Shown: positions 20,551 through 29,949, numbered from the stretch's first letter. The stretch: DNA of 64,000 nucleotides from Planktothricoides sp. SR001 (GCF_001276715.1 NZ_LIUQ01000006.1:2707-66706), one strand, 5' to 3'. Notes: generated by a model from the sequence alone, not told the origin. Translations and numbers: made by a program.

Positions 20551-20754
20551 TTATAACTGTTCTTCTTTTGCGGCTTTACCTTGACTAGGGCGCAAGCGTT
20601 CTACTAAGCCCATTTCAAAGGCAATATCTGGTAACTGTTCCACCGGATAAGTTCCCGGGGCAAACATTTGGGTTGAAGTAAAACAAGGTTGTCTTAATTC
20701 CACAATTTCATTCGGGGCAAAAATAGCTCTGGATAATCTTTTTTCAATTCCCAT
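20551..20754 (-). CDS. Small protein of unknown function
   Basis: A 67-residue product not recognised (MGIEKRLSRAIF...APGTYPVEQLPDIAFEMGLVERL). A modest ribosome site, AGGAAAAAG, precedes the ATG. It is the first gene of a three-gene minus-strand run ending in the papain-fold toxin-like gene and its downstream neighbour, with a 76-bp gap to the toxin. Confidence 0.5.
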   Translation of the reverse strand: MGIEKRLSRAIFAPNEIVELRQPCFTSTQMFAPGTYPVEQLPDIAFEMGLVERLRPSQGKAAKEEQL

Positions 20755-20791
20755 AATTAACTTTTTCCTGTGATTTGTTTCTGTGATTTGT

Positions 20792-20930
20792 TTACAGCGG
20801 TTTTCAGATTACTGAACCACGCTAGGGCGAAGCATGACCGGATTCAGATTAATATTTTCATCAATAATTTGTCTGCGGTCATGCTTCGCCCCTACAGGTA
20901 TTTGTGGTTTACTCGCGGAGAAAATTGCGC
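20792..20930. mobile_element. MITE-like element, copy A
   Basis: Starts TTACAGCGGTTTTC and ends near GAGAAAATTGC, with an internal inverted repeat GGGCGAAGCATGACC / GGTCATGCTTCGCCC. The same ends and internal parts recur at 25018-25269, 25502-25659, 33666-33773 (one end) and 61723-61976, so I treat them as one non-autonomous element family. No transposase is present. Confidence 0.6.
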
Positions 20931-21301
20931 TCTTGCGATCGCCACAAAATCCGGCGAAAACGTCATTTCCTCACATTGTACCAAGGTTTGACCCCACCCA
21001 AGGGCGATCGCGTAGCGGATCCAGATCCGGGAATCCCGTTGCGGAGGCAATATCCCCTCCGTACCGCCTGAGTTTTGTAAAGTTTTCGTTGAGTTTGCTT
21101 GCAGATACATCAACCAAAGAGTAGTCAGGGTACAATCAAAGCGTTGTCCAAGTAAATACGGACGCTGGAGGATAAACCGGGTTGCTGCGGAGAAACCGGG
21201 TTTCTGCGACAACCTATGCTTTATACCGAGAACTTGATTAAGAAACCCGGTTTCTGAATTGTTTCTGAGTTTATACCGACTAACAAATAAATTTTATTTA
21301 T
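20931..21301. other. Leader region of the adhesin gene, with CCCGGTTT repeats
   Basis: No gene seen. From about 21176 to 21258 there are three GAAACCGGGTTTC-type palindromes separated by about 25-40 bases, members of a family dispersed through the window. No clear promoter was identified. Confidence 0.5.
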
Positions 21302-24300
21302 ATGAAGAAAAAATTTCCGGGTTTACCCGCAAAACTAATTATCGAAAGTTTGGCCGTGGTTTTGCTCGGACAAACACTTTATAGTATTTATAGTATTCCC
21401 ACCAGCGCCCAAATTATCCCCGATCGCAGCTTGCGAAATAATTCTGTAGCCATCCCCGAAGGAAATACCATCAAAATCGAAGGGGGAACCACCACTGGTG
21501 ACAGTTTATTTCATAGTTTTCAGGACTTTTCTGTGCCTACGGGGACGGAAGCTTTTTTTAACAATTATTTAACAATTGAAAATATCTTTAGTCGAGTGAC
21601 AGGGGACAATGTTTCTAATATTGATGGCATAGTTAAAGCCAACGGCAACGCTAACTTATTTTTACTCAATCCGAATGGGATTTTGTTTGGGCCAAATGCT
21701 CAATTAGCCATTGGCGGATCTTTTATCGCTGCTACCGCGCAACAGATAAATTTTAACGATGGTAATTTTTTTAGTGCCACTCAAAAAAATGATGCGCCAT
21801 TATTAACCATTAATCTACCCATAGGATTGCAATTTGCCACCAGTCCGGGGTCAGTCACCGTACAAGGTTCAACCCTACAGGTGAACCCTGGACAAAGTTT
21901 AACCCTGGTGGGTGGTGATGTGAACCTCAATGGGGGGCAAATTTTCGCCAGCGATGGCCAAATTGCGATCACTTCTCTAGGAAATAATGGCGAAGTTCCG
22001 TTAAATTCCGCCTTGGGTTTAGGGCAAATTTCCCCAGAAATAACCAGGGGAAATATTACTCTAGGAAATCGCAGTTTAATTAATGTTTCTGGTATCAATC
22101 AAGGTATCAATATTGATGTAGGCAATTTAACCGTCACTGGGGGCAGTCGCATCCAAAGTACCATTAACCAAAACGGCAAAGCGGGGGATATTGCGATTAA
22201 TGCTACTGGGGCGATCGACATTTCTGGATTTACTCCAGATGGACTATTTAGCGGCATTTTATCCAAAACAGAAACCGCAGGAACCGGGGGCAATATTATC
22301 ATTAATAATCCTGCGGGAAATGTCACCTTAGCCAACCGAGGCTTTATCGCTGCCGTCACCAACAGTCCGAACAATGGCGGACAAATTCAGATTAATGTAA
22401 ATAATCTCGCGATCGCAACTGGGGGGCAAATTATCACCGCCACCACTGCCCCCGGAAATGCCGGAGATATTACAATTAATGCCACCGAAAGCGTCCAGTT
22501 GTCTGGCAGCAGCCCAAATTTTCTCCCCAATCCTTTGGCGAAGATTTCCGCATTTGATTTAAACCTATTAGAATTTATCACCCAACCGAATCCTGATGTA
22601 GAAGCATCTGGATCTAATGGTATTCCTTATACCTCAATTCAGCGAACTCCCGCACAAATCATCGCCGGGACAACGGTACTTGCTGACCCTACAGAATCAT
22701 TTGATTATTATAAATTTTCTATTACTCAAGCTAATTCTCAAGGCATATTTGATATTGATGCCGCCAAAAAATCTGGCCCCGGAGATGTAGAAACTCAGAT
22801 ATTTTTATATAACTTAGCCACGGCACACTTACTCTATACCAATGATGATTCCCCGACGACCAGTGGGGCGGGGGGTAGCAGCGAACAACATGATGCTTAT
22901 TTAAACGTCACCTTTGACCAACCGGGAATTTATCTGCTGGGAGTGGCGGAATTAGATTCTTTTGCCGCTACCGGATCGCCGATTAGTGGCAATAGGTTAG
23001 ATGTAGGTGATACTTATACCTTACAAGTTTCCTTACAAAACCGAGGCAGCGAAGCTGTCACCGTGGCGGAAACTATGATTAATCCCGATAACTTTAATCC
23101 TAACCGAGGGGCGAATAGTGGTTTATTTTCCGAGTCCGGTGGCATTGGATCGGGGGGCAATATTACGATTAATACGGGGAAATTAATTGTCTCCGATCGC
23201 GCCGACATTTCTATTAATGCCTTGGATATGGGACGGGGCGGCAATTTACTGGTCAATGCCAGAGATATTGTGGCAATTAAAGATGCGGAAGTTTCCAGCA
23301 TTACTCGCGGGACGGGGAATGCGGGAAATTTAATTTTTAATACGGGAAAACTCACCCTGGAAAATGAAGGCATTCTGAATACTTCCACCTTTGGTGCCGG
23401 AAATGCCGGAGATGTGACGATTAACGCCACCGATACGGTAGAAGCTTTTGGGGTCAATGACGTGGGCCGATTTAGCGTGATTAGAAGTGAAGCCCTTGAA
23501 GGCAGTACCGGCAATGGGGGCAATGTGAATATTACCGCTAGAGGCTTGAGTTTACGGGATGGGGGTCGCATTCTCAGCACCGCCAAAAGTGATGCCCCAG
23601 CGAATAGCGGTTCGATTACCGTGCAAACTTCGGACTTTGTGGAAATCATCGGCGCCGACCTAGAAGGATCTGCCAGTCGCTTGCGTACTAACGCTTATTT
23701 AGAAGGTGGCAGTGCCAATGCGGGAGATATTTTAATTGAAACCGGACGGTTAGTGTTTGCTAATGGCGGCAAAATCGAAAGTAGTACCTATGGGTCAGGT
23801 CATGCGGGAAATGTCACTTTAAAAGCTTCAGAATCCATTGAAATGACTGGCGTAGATCCCGTTGAATCCGATCCGGGTTTTGTGGCTTCTAGCACGTTTT
23901 CTACTGGTCAAGCAGGCACAATTACCATAGAAACAGGCGGGTCATTGACTTTAACCGATGGGAGTCAATTTACTGCCAATACCAGTGGATCGGGTAATGC
24001 CGGAGATGTGATTGTCCAAGCCAAATTAATTGAATTAATTGGTGTATCAGAAAATGGCAGCAGTGGGTTATTTGCTAGTGCTTTTGATGAAACGGAAGAT
24101 GGCAGCGGCACCGGCAAGGGCGGGGATGTGATTCTCAATACGAACCAGTTAATTATCCGCGATCGCGCGGCAATTTCTGCCAGTAATTTTGCCAGTTACG
24201 CCCCATTGTCTCCGGGAAAAGGTCCTGCGGGAAATGTGGAAATTACCGCCAGAGAAATTCTGTTAGATAATCAAGGGATTATTAGCACTACTGCCGCTGC

Positions 24301-25015
24301 GGGCGATCGCGGGAATATATTTATTTCGTCGGGAGATATTCAATTAAGAAATAACAGTAATATTACCGCCAGCGCTTTTGGGGAAGCAACTGGCGGTAAT
24401 ATTACTCTGAATAATGATAATTTAATTGCTCTAGAAAATAGTGATATTTCTGCCAATGCAGAACAAAGTTTTGGCGGGCGAATTGTGATTAATGCTAACG
24501 GTATTTTTGGCACGGATTTTCGAGATATTAATACTCCCTTGAGCGATATCACCGCTTCCTCGGATTTAGGGGCAGAATTTAGCGGCACCGTTAAGTTAAA
24601 TACCCCTGATGTTGACCCCGCATCAGGGTTAGTTGCATTAGAAAATAATGTGATTTCACTGAGTAATTTAATTGCTGATACTTGTGATGCCTCTGCTGGC
24701 AGTAGTTTCTATGTCATCGGTCGGGGGGGATTGCCTCCAAACCCTGATGCATGGCTGGGTAGCGATACAGTTTGGATCGATCCACGGATTGATGACCGGG
24801 CTAATTATTCCGCATCAATTGAACCGTCAGAGGCGATCGACAATCAACGGATTGTAGAAGCAACTGGATGGACAGTTGATGCCGATGGTTCGGTGAAATT
24901 AATCGCCCAAGCCGCTAATGTTAATTCAGGAAGTCCTTGGGAGCGATTCCGCGAAGCGGATCCCTTACGGGAATCTCCCCAATGTTCCATCTTGCCCCCA
25001 ATATCACAAAAATAA
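21302..25015 (+). CDS. Two-partner-secretion adhesin with internal PPC domain
   Basis: A 1237-residue exported protein of the filamentous haemagglutinin N-terminal (TPS) family, expected to cross the outer membrane through a TpsB pore. Residues 1-37 form a signal peptide (basic start, hydrophobic stretch, TSAQ end). The TPS domain follows with the hallmark NANLFLLNPNGILFGPNAQL near residues 112-131. Then comes a long beta-helix of Gly/Asn-rich repeats (GNAGDVTINA, GNGGNVNITA, GNAGDVIVQA). Around residues 455-575 the repeats are interrupted by a pre-peptidase C-terminal-like (PPC) beta-sandwich (ESFDYYKFSI, QIFLYN, DDSP, GIYLLGVAE). The end DTCDASAGSSFYVIGRGG is common in cyanobacterial members. 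No tpsB is visible, so the transporter must be elsewhere. Confidence 0.9.
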   Translation: MKKKFPGLPAKLIIESLAVVLLGQTLYSIYSIPTSAQIIPDRSLRNNSVAIPEGNTIKIEGGTTTGDSLFHSFQDFSVPTGTEAFFNNYLTIENIFSRVTGDNVSNIDGIVKANGNANLFLLNPNGILFGPNAQLAIGGSFIAATAQQINFNDGNFFSATQKNDAPLLTINLPIGLQFATSPGSVTVQGSTLQVNPGQSLTLVGGDVNLNGGQIFASDGQIAITSLGNNGEVPLNSALGLGQISPEITRGNITLGNRSLINVSGINQGINIDVGNLTVTGGSRIQSTINQNGKAGDIAINATGAIDISGFTPDGLFSGILSKTETAGTGGNIIINNPAGNVTLANRGFIAAVTNSPNNGGQIQINVNNLAIATGGQIITATTAPGNAGDITINATESVQLSGSSPNFLPNPLAKISAFDLNLLEFITQPNPDVEASGSNGIPYTSIQRTPAQIIAGTTVLADPTESFDYYKFSITQANSQGIFDIDAAKKSGPGDVETQIFLYNLATAHLLYTNDDSPTTSGAGGSSEQHDAYLNVTFDQPGIYLLGVAELDSFAATGSPISGNRLDVGDTYTLQVSLQNRGSEAVTVAETMINPDNFNPNRGANSGLFSESGGIGSGGNITINTGKLIVSDRADISINALDMGRGGNLLVNARDIVAIKDAEVSSITRGTGNAGNLIFNTGKLTLENEGILNTSTFGAGNAGDVTINATDTVEAFGVNDVGRFSVIRSEALEGSTGNGGNVNITARGLSLRDGGRILSTAKSDAPANSGSITVQTSDFVEIIGADLEGSASRLRTNAYLEGGSANAGDILIETGRLVFANGGKIESSTYGSGHAGNVTLKASESIEMTGVDPVESDPGFVASSTFSTGQAGTITIETGGSLTLTDGSQFTANTSGSGNAGDVIVQAKLIELIGVSENGSSGLFASAFDETEDGSGTGKGGDVILNTNQLIIRDRAAISASNFASYAPLSPGKGPAGNVEITAREILLDNQGIISTTAAAGDRGNIFISSGDIQLRNNSNITASAFGEATGGNITLNNDNLIALENSDISANAEQSFGGRIVINANGIFGTDFRDINTPLSDITASSDLGAEFSGTVKLNTPDVDPASGLVALENNVISLSNLIADTCDASAGSSFYVIGRGGLPPNPDAWLGSDTVWIDPRIDDRANYSASIEPSEAIDNQRIVEATGWTVDADGSVKLIAQAANVNSGSPWERFREADPLRESPQCSILPPISQK

Positions 25016-25017
25016 AT

Positions 25018-25269
25018 TACAGCGGTTTTCTTTCTTACTGAACCAGGGTAGGTCCCGCGCATTCCGTAGGGGCGAAGCATTCCGGTAGTCCATCTAATAT
25101 TCTAAGCATCTTCTGGGGCGAATGGCCATTCGCCCGTACAAGGGCGAATGGCCATTCGCCCCTACGGAATGCGCGGGCCCGTACATTTAATCTTTTCAGC
25201 AATAATTTGTCTGCCGGAATGCTTCGCCCCTACAAAAATTTGTGGTTTACTCTACAGAAAATTGCTGTA
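25018..25269. mobile_element. MITE-like element, copy B
   Basis: Left end TTACAGCGGTTTTCTTTC, right end CAGAAAATTGCTGTAG, giving imperfect terminal inverted repeats. Inside are a GGGGCGAAGCATTCCGG / CCGGAATGCTTCGCCCC pair and two extra GAATGGCCATTCGCCC palindromes that look like secondary insertions. It directly follows the adhesin stop codon. Confidence 0.65.
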
Positions 25270-25501
25270 GGACTGACCCACTGACAGGGTAGGGGCGCGG
25301 GGCGACCACGGGCGATCGGGGCAACCACTGCCACGGAAGAGGCCCTACAAGCGCCCGCCCCCAACTTAGGGCGTTTTCCCAGGGTTCAAGGGCGCAAGCA
25401 TTGCGCCCCTACAACAACCACAGGGATGGCAATGCCTTCCTTACTCTATTCTCTTTCCTGTATTCTCTTTCCTCTGGTAAGGTAGAACAAAGCAACGTGG
25501 C
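25270..25501. other. Gene-free segment between two inverted MITE copies
   Basis: No gene seen. It holds GC-rich palindromic fragments (GGGGCG/CGCCCC) and a short TATTCTCTTTCC tandem near 25447-25472. Together with copies B and C this makes a 711-bp repeat-only gap between the adhesin and ffh. Confidence 0.6.
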
Positions 25502-25659
25502 CTTACAGCAATTTTCTGCTGAATAAACCACAAATACCTGTAGGGGCGAAGCATTCCGGCAGTGTAGGGGCGAATGGCCATTCGCCCCTACAATAATAAA
25601 TTAAATACCGCTTGGGCTTCGCCCTAGGGTGGTTCACTAAGAAAGAAAACCGCTGTAAG
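25502..25659. mobile_element. MITE-like element, copy C, inverted relative to copy B
   Basis: Starts TTACAGCAATTTTCTGCTG and ends AGAAAGAAAACCGCTGTAAG, the reverse order of copy B. The flanks CGTGG and CCACG extend the terminal inverted repeat with a 1-nt offset. It carries an internal GAATGGCCATTCGCCCC palindrome. Confidence 0.65.
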
Positions 25660-25726
25660 CCACGCCCGCTAAATACTATGCTGATTGATATAGTAGCGAA
25701 ATAATTCTCTAAAAAACTCTAAATTC

Positions 25727-27184
25727 ATGTTTGACGCACTTGCTGAACGCCTAGAAGGGGCATGGAAGAAACTACGGGGTCAAGATAAAATCTCCCAGTC
25801 AAATATTCAAGAAGCTTTAAAAGAGGTCAGACGGGCTCTTTTAGAAGCAGATGTCAACCTCCAGGTTGTCAAAAACTTTATCGCTGAGGTAGAAACCAAA
25901 GCCCAAGGTGCGGAAGTCATTGCCGGGGTTCGACCGGATCAGCAGTTCATCAAAATTGTCTATGATGAACTCGTCCGAGTCATGGGGGAAAGCAACGTCC
26001 CCCTAGCCAAGGCAGACACCGCTCCCACTATTGTCCTGATGGCTGGGTTACAGGGAACTGGGAAAACCACTGCCACGGCCAAACTTGCTTTACTTTTACG
26101 CAAGCAAAAACGCAGCACCTTAATGGTGGCCACCGACATCTATCGACCGGCAGCCATTGACCAGCTAATTGCCCTGGGTAAACAAATCAATATTCCCGTC
26201 TTTCAACTCGGTACTGATGCGGATCCCGTGGAAATTGCCCGTCAAGGGATTGCTCATGCCAAGGAAATTGGCGTAGATACGGTGATTATTGATACCGCCG
26301 GTCGTCTCCAAATTGACGAGGAGATGATGGCTGAGTTATTGCGGATTAAACAAACCGTTCAACCGCACGAAACCCTGCTGGTGGTAGACGCCATGACCGG
26401 GCAGGAAGCAGCGAACCTGACTCGGACATTCCACGATCAAATTGGCATTACCGGCGCGATCCTGACCAAAATGGATGGGGATAGCCGAGGTGGTGCGGCG
26501 TTGTCGGTACGGCGGATTTCTGGGGCGCCGATTAAGTTTGTTGGGGTTGGGGAAAAAGTCGAAGCCCTGCAACCGTTTTATCCAGACCGGATGGCTTCCC
26601 GCATTCTGGGTATGGGAGATGTGCTGACTTTGGTGGAAAAAGCCGCCGAAGAAGTGGATCTCGCTGATGTCGAGAAGATGCAGAAAAAAATTCTCGCCGC
26701 TCAGTTTGACTTCACTGACTTTCTCAAGCAGATGCGGTTGATGAAAAATATGGGTTCTCTGACCGGGGTGCTGAAACTGATTCCGGGGATGAATAAGCTT
26801 ACGGACGATCAGTTGGAAAAGGGAGAAACTCAGTTAAAGCGCTGTGAGGCGATGATTAATTCCATGACCCAGGAAGAACGCCGAAATCCCGATTTATTGG
26901 CTTCTTCCCCTTCCCGGAGACGGCGCATTGCCAAAGGATCCGGTTATCAGGAAAAAGATGTCAGCAAGCTGGTGACAGATTTTACTAGGATGCGGGCGAT
27001 GATGCAGCAGATGGGTCAGGGGCAATTTGGCGGCATGGGTATGCCCGGAATGCCCGGAATGCCGGGAATGCCCGGAATGATGGGCGGGCCAGGTGCGCCA
27101 CCATCCGGCTGGCGTGGCTATGCTGGCGGTGGGGATCAGAAGAAAAAGAAAAAGAAGCCAAAAAAGGGCTTTGGTACGCTATAA
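25727..27184 (+). CDS. ffh: Signal recognition particle protein Ffh
   Basis: GTPase subunit of the signal recognition particle. It binds signal sequences and SRP RNA and delivers ribosomes to the membrane, or thylakoid, through FtsY. The 485-residue product has an N-terminal helical domain, the G domain with GLQGTGKTTATAKLA (G1, about residues 106-120), VATDIYRPAAIDQL, DTAGRLQ (G3), TKMDGDSRGGAA (G4), then the M domain with LKLIPGM and the RNA-binding SPSRRRRIAKGSG. The tail holds four GMP repeats and a lysine-rich end, common in cyanobacterial Ffh. It precedes rpsP, an arrangement shared with many bacteria. Confidence 0.98.
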   Translation: MFDALAERLEGAWKKLRGQDKISQSNIQEALKEVRRALLEADVNLQVVKNFIAEVETKAQGAEVIAGVRPDQQFIKIVYDELVRVMGESNVPLAKADTAPTIVLMAGLQGTGKTTATAKLALLLRKQKRSTLMVATDIYRPAAIDQLIALGKQINIPVFQLGTDADPVEIARQGIAHAKEIGVDTVIIDTAGRLQIDEEMMAELLRIKQTVQPHETLLVVDAMTGQEAANLTRTFHDQIGITGAILTKMDGDSRGGAALSVRRISGAPIKFVGVGEKVEALQPFYPDRMASRILGMGDVLTLVEKAAEEVDLADVEKMQKKILAAQFDFTDFLKQMRLMKNMGSLTGVLKLIPGMNKLTDDQLEKGETQLKRCEAMINSMTQEERRNPDLLASSPSRRRRIAKGSGYQEKDVSKLVTDFTRMRAMMQQMGQGQFGGMGMPGMPGMPGMPGMMGGPGAPPSGWRGYAGGGDQKKKKKKPKKGFGTL

Positions 27185-27356
27185 TAGTCGATTGTGCTTT
27201 GTTCTTGACGATCAGGATCTTCCCAGAGTGTAATTGGTGAAAAATTTGTGATGTATTACCGAGAATTTTAGCTTTCAGCGAAGAATAGTCCAGAAGAACT
27301 GTTGCATCAAGAACAAATCGCTTAAAATTATTCAGGAGGAATATACTCTTAGCAAG

Positions 27357-27623
27357 ATGATCAAACTGCGATTAAAGAGATACGGAAAAAAACGGGAAGC
27401 CAGCTATCGGATCGTGGCCGCACAAAGTACCAGTCGCCGCGATGGTCGTCCTCTGGAAGAATTGGGATTTTATAATCCCAGAACCGATGAGACTCTCTTA
27501 GATGTTCCGGGACTTGTCAGACGACTCCAGCAGGGTGCTCAACCTACAGATACAGTGCGTCGCATTCTAGAAAAAGCGAATGTCTTTGAACAAGTCAAAG
27601 CCAGTTCCAGTGTCCAAGCCTAA
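27357..27623 (+). CDS. rpsP: 30S ribosomal protein S16
   Basis: Small-subunit protein S16, 88 residues, normal length. It opens [20 protein letters not shown], followed by the conserved [13 protein letters not shown] segment. An AGGAGGA ribosome site lies about 14 bases before the ATG. The 173-bp gap from ffh suggests it may have its own promoter; the KH-domain gene follows immediately and probably shares its transcript. Confidence 0.98.
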   Translation: MIKLRLKRYGKKREASYRIVAAQSTSRRDGRPLEELGFYNPRTDETLLDVPGLVRRLQQGAQPTDTVRRILEKANVFEQVKASSSVQA

Positions 27624-27630
27624 GAACCCA

Positions 27631-28050
27631 GTGGAAGTGGTGACTCAAACAATAGAAGATAAGGCTATTCCTGATTATGTAGGCTTGGTAAGGTTTTTAT
27701 TGGAGCCTTTATTAGAGTCGGCAGAGTCTTTGCGCGTGGATTGCGAAAAGTCCGCCAGTAAACCAAAGGTCTGGATTCGGATGTCTTTTGAAGATCCGGA
27801 GAAGGGGCGCGTTTTTGGTCGCGGTGGCCGAAATATTCAGGCCATTCGCACTGTGTTGGCGGCAGCGGCTGAAACGGTGGGCGAGTCTATTTATTTAGAT
27901 ATTTATGGCAGTGGGTCAGGCGATCGCGATCGCGATCATTCATCTGATCGCTCATTTGAGCATTCATCGGATGAGCGATCGGAGCGCAGAAAATCCCCGC
28001 CCTCAACCCCCCGCGCCAAGCTGCCGAAACCTGCGCCAAGAGACAAATGA
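27631..28050 (+). CDS. KH-domain RNA-binding protein (KhpA/YlqC-like)
   Basis: Small RNA-binding protein of the KhpA type. The KH core is clear: LVRFLLEPLLESAESLRVDC, VWIRMSFE and the GxxG-type loop GRVFGRGGRNIQAIRTVL. The start is uncertain. GTG at 27631 gives 139 residues and an 8-bp gap from rpsP, whereas the ATG at 27580 overlaps rpsP by 44 bp. The C-terminal 40 residues are an acidic/basic low-complexity tail, and its first part (GDRDRDHSSDRS) is encoded by overlapping GCGATCGC (HIP1) units at about 27919-27937. Adjacency to rpsP is conserved in many bacteria and supports a ribosome or RNA role. Confidence 0.88.
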   Translation: MEVVTQTIEDKAIPDYVGLVRFLLEPLLESAESLRVDCEKSASKPKVWIRMSFEDPEKGRVFGRGGRNIQAIRTVLAAAAETVGESIYLDIYGSGSGDRDRDHSSDRSFEHSSDERSERRKSPPSTPRAKLPKPAPRDK

Positions 28051-28101
28051 GAGGTTGATAGGAGAGAGAAAAGAGCAGAGAGGATAGAGAATAAACATAA
28101 C

Positions 28102-28155
28102 CATACTCTTTAATCTTTACTCTTTACTCTTTACTCTTTACTCTCTACTCTTTTC
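28102..28155. repeat. TACTCTT heptamer tract
   Basis: Six or more imperfect TTTACTC/TACTCTT units after the KH-domain gene, a short tandem repeat of the type seen at 13121-13204. Confidence 0.75.
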
Positions 28156-28215
28156 TCTTGACTCTAAATTGCTGATTTTTCAGTCCCCATCCCTATTAAT
28201 CCCATCTATTGAATC

Positions 28216-28256
28216 GACGCCTGTGAAGAGTCTTAGCCGACTCTAGGCGTCTTTTT
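28216..28256 (+). terminator. Intrinsic terminator after rpsP-KH operon
   Basis: Stem GACGCCT/AGGCGTC with an inner AGAGTC/GACTCT stem, followed by TTTTT. It is well placed to end the rpsP-KH transcript before phoH. Confidence 0.85.
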
Positions 28257-28269
28257 ACGTTGCGGGTTG

Positions 28270-28337
28270 CAGAAACCCGGTTTCTGCGGTAACTTTGATT
28301 TTCTAGCAGAGATAGTATAAAGAAACCCGGTTTCTTT
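28270..28337. repeat. CCCGGTTT paired-palindrome element
   Basis: Two AGAAACCCGGTTTCT palindromes flank a conserved core, ACTTTGATTTTCTAGCAGAG. The same element is at 36704-36912, 41905-42003, 42330-42395 and 46437-46504. Here it is the immediate leader of phoH. Confidence 0.8.
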
Positions 28338-28346
28338 GGTAATCCC

Positions 28347-29300
28347 ATGTCAGAAAGAATCACGATTTCGTTGCCTTCGGTGGAGAGTGCGATCGCGCTT
28401 AGTGGTAGTCAACAAGAAAATCTGAAAACTTTGTCCAAGCAAACGGGTGCAATGGTCGATTTGCACGGACAAGAGTTGGCGATCGCGGGGACAGCAGCCC
28501 AAGTCGATCGCTGTCGTCGCTTAGTGGCATCTCTCGAAGAGATTTGGAAAGCGGGGAAATTGATTACCGGGGTGGATATTCTCACCGCTTGTCATGCCCT
28601 GGACACCAACCGTCAAGAAGATTTGCAAGATTTACAACGGGATGTTTTGGCCAAAACTCGTCGCGGAGATGATATTCGGGCGAAAACTTTCCGACAACGG
28701 CAATATATCCAAGCCATTCGCAACCATGACCTGACTTTTTGTATTGGGCCTGCGGGTACAGGTAAAACTTACCTAGCGGTAGTTTTGGCGGCTCAAGCGC
28801 TTTTATCTAATCAATACGATCGCCTGATTCTGACGCGACCTGCGGTAGAAGCGGGGGAAAAGTTGGGCTTTTTGCCTGGAGATTTGCAGCAAAAAATTAA
28901 TCCTTATTTGCGTCCGCTTTATGATGCGCTTTATGAGTTAATCGATCGCGAAAAAATTGAAAACCTGATGGAACGGGGGGTGATTGAAGTTGCCCCCATT
29001 GCCTATATGCGCGGTCGGACTTTGAATAATGCGTTTGTGATTATGGACGAAGCCCAAAATAGTACCCCGTCCCAGATGAAAATGGTGTTAACTCGTTTGG
29101 GTTTTCGCTCGCGCATGGTGGTGACTGGGGATATTACCCAAACGGATTTACCCAGTTATCAAGAGTCGGGTTTAGCGGTGGCCCAGAAAATTTTACAAAA
29201 TGTAGAGGGCATCGCTTTTTGCCAATTGTCTCAAGCGGATGTGGTGCGGAATCCTTTGGTGCAGCGCATTGTCGCCGCTTATGAGAAGTATCAGCCGTAG
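28347..29300 (+). CDS. phoH: PhoH-like ATPase
   Basis: Cytoplasmic P-loop NTPase of the PhoH/YbeZ type, linked to RNA metabolism and ribosome maturation. The 317-residue product has an N-terminal KH-like segment (LKTLSKQTGAMVDLHGQELAIAG), then the helicase-like core: GPAGTGKTYLAV (Walker A, about residue 134), LTRPAVEAGEKLGFLPGD, FVIMDEAQN (Walker B) and VVTGDITQTDLP. Length and order match the family. The leader is a CCCGGTTT repeat and no promoter was picked out. Confidence 0.95.
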   Translation: MSERITISLPSVESAIALSGSQQENLKTLSKQTGAMVDLHGQELAIAGTAAQVDRCRRLVASLEEIWKAGKLITGVDILTACHALDTNRQEDLQDLQRDVLAKTRRGDDIRAKTFRQRQYIQAIRNHDLTFCIGPAGTGKTYLAVVLAAQALLSNQYDRLILTRPAVEAGEKLGFLPGDLQQKINPYLRPLYDALYELIDREKIENLMERGVIEVAPIAYMRGRTLNNAFVIMDEAQNSTPSQMKMVLTRLGFRSRMVVTGDITQTDLPSYQESGLAVAQKILQNVEGIAFCQLSQADVVRNPLVQRIVAAYEKYQP

Positions 29301-29310
29301 TAGTGTATTA

Positions 29311-29395
29311 GGGGGTAGGGTGTAGGGTGTAGGGCCGCCATCGGTGTAGGGTGTGGGGTTCCTCTGCTCGATTGGCGGCTCGATTGGCGGCTCCT
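29311..29395. repeat. GTAGGGTGTAGGG tract with GATTGGCGGCTC repeats
   Basis: Heptamer-like GTGTAGG units followed by tandem CTCGATTGGCGG units. A near-identical block lies at 30555-30642, next to the broken toxin fragment, so this block has been copied within the window. Confidence 0.75.
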
Positions 29396-29532
29396 CTGCC
29401 GACGGCGAGTCCCTTATCCCTGTAGCAGTAGTTGCCTATTCCCTGTTCCCTGTTGTGTAAGGCCGTCATCGGTCGCCATCGGGTGCGGAGGTGCGATCGT
29501 ATTATCATTATAAATAGACAAAAAAAATCACA

Positions 29533-29949
29533 ATGGGAGCTAAAGATAAATTTCATGCTGCGGTTAGAATTGCTCTAGAAAAAGAGCAGTGGAATGTCAC
29601 GGACGATCCATTAAGACTCGAAGTAGGCGGCACAAAATTTGAAATTGATTTAGGTGCAGAGCAACTGTTAGCAGCAGAACGAGGCCAAGAAAAAATAGCC
29701 GTTGAGATAAAAACCTTTTTAAGTGATTCACCCCTGACCGATTACCATGCTGCATTAGGACAGTTTTTGAATTATCGGCTTGCTTTAGAAATTAGCGATC
29801 CCACAAGGATTCTTTATTTGGCAGTGCCGGTGGGGGTGTATCAAACCTTTTTTAAGCGCGAATTTGCCCAAATTTCTCTGGAAAGATATCAAATTAAACA
29901 AATAATTTACGATCCGAATGAGGAGGTAATTATCCAATGGATAAAATAG
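29533..29949 (+). CDS. xisH: XisH family protein
   Basis: Member of the XisH family, named for a factor needed for excision of the fdxN element in Nostoc heterocysts but widespread in cyanobacteria that do not form heterocysts. The 138-residue product has the nuclease-like core HAAVRIALEKEQWNVTDDPLRL, FEIDLGAEQLLAAERGQEKIAVEIKTF (conserved E...D...ExK pattern of PD-(D/E)XK folds) and FLNYRLAL. It overlaps xisI by 13 bp. No recombinase or excision element is seen nearby, so a role in excision here is not supported; a conflict-system role is an inference. Confidence 0.9.
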   Translation: MGAKDKFHAAVRIALEKEQWNVTDDPLRLEVGGTKFEIDLGAEQLLAAERGQEKIAVEIKTFLSDSPLTDYHAALGQFLNYRLALEISDPTRILYLAVPVGVYQTFFKREFAQISLERYQIKQIIYDPNEEVIIQWIK

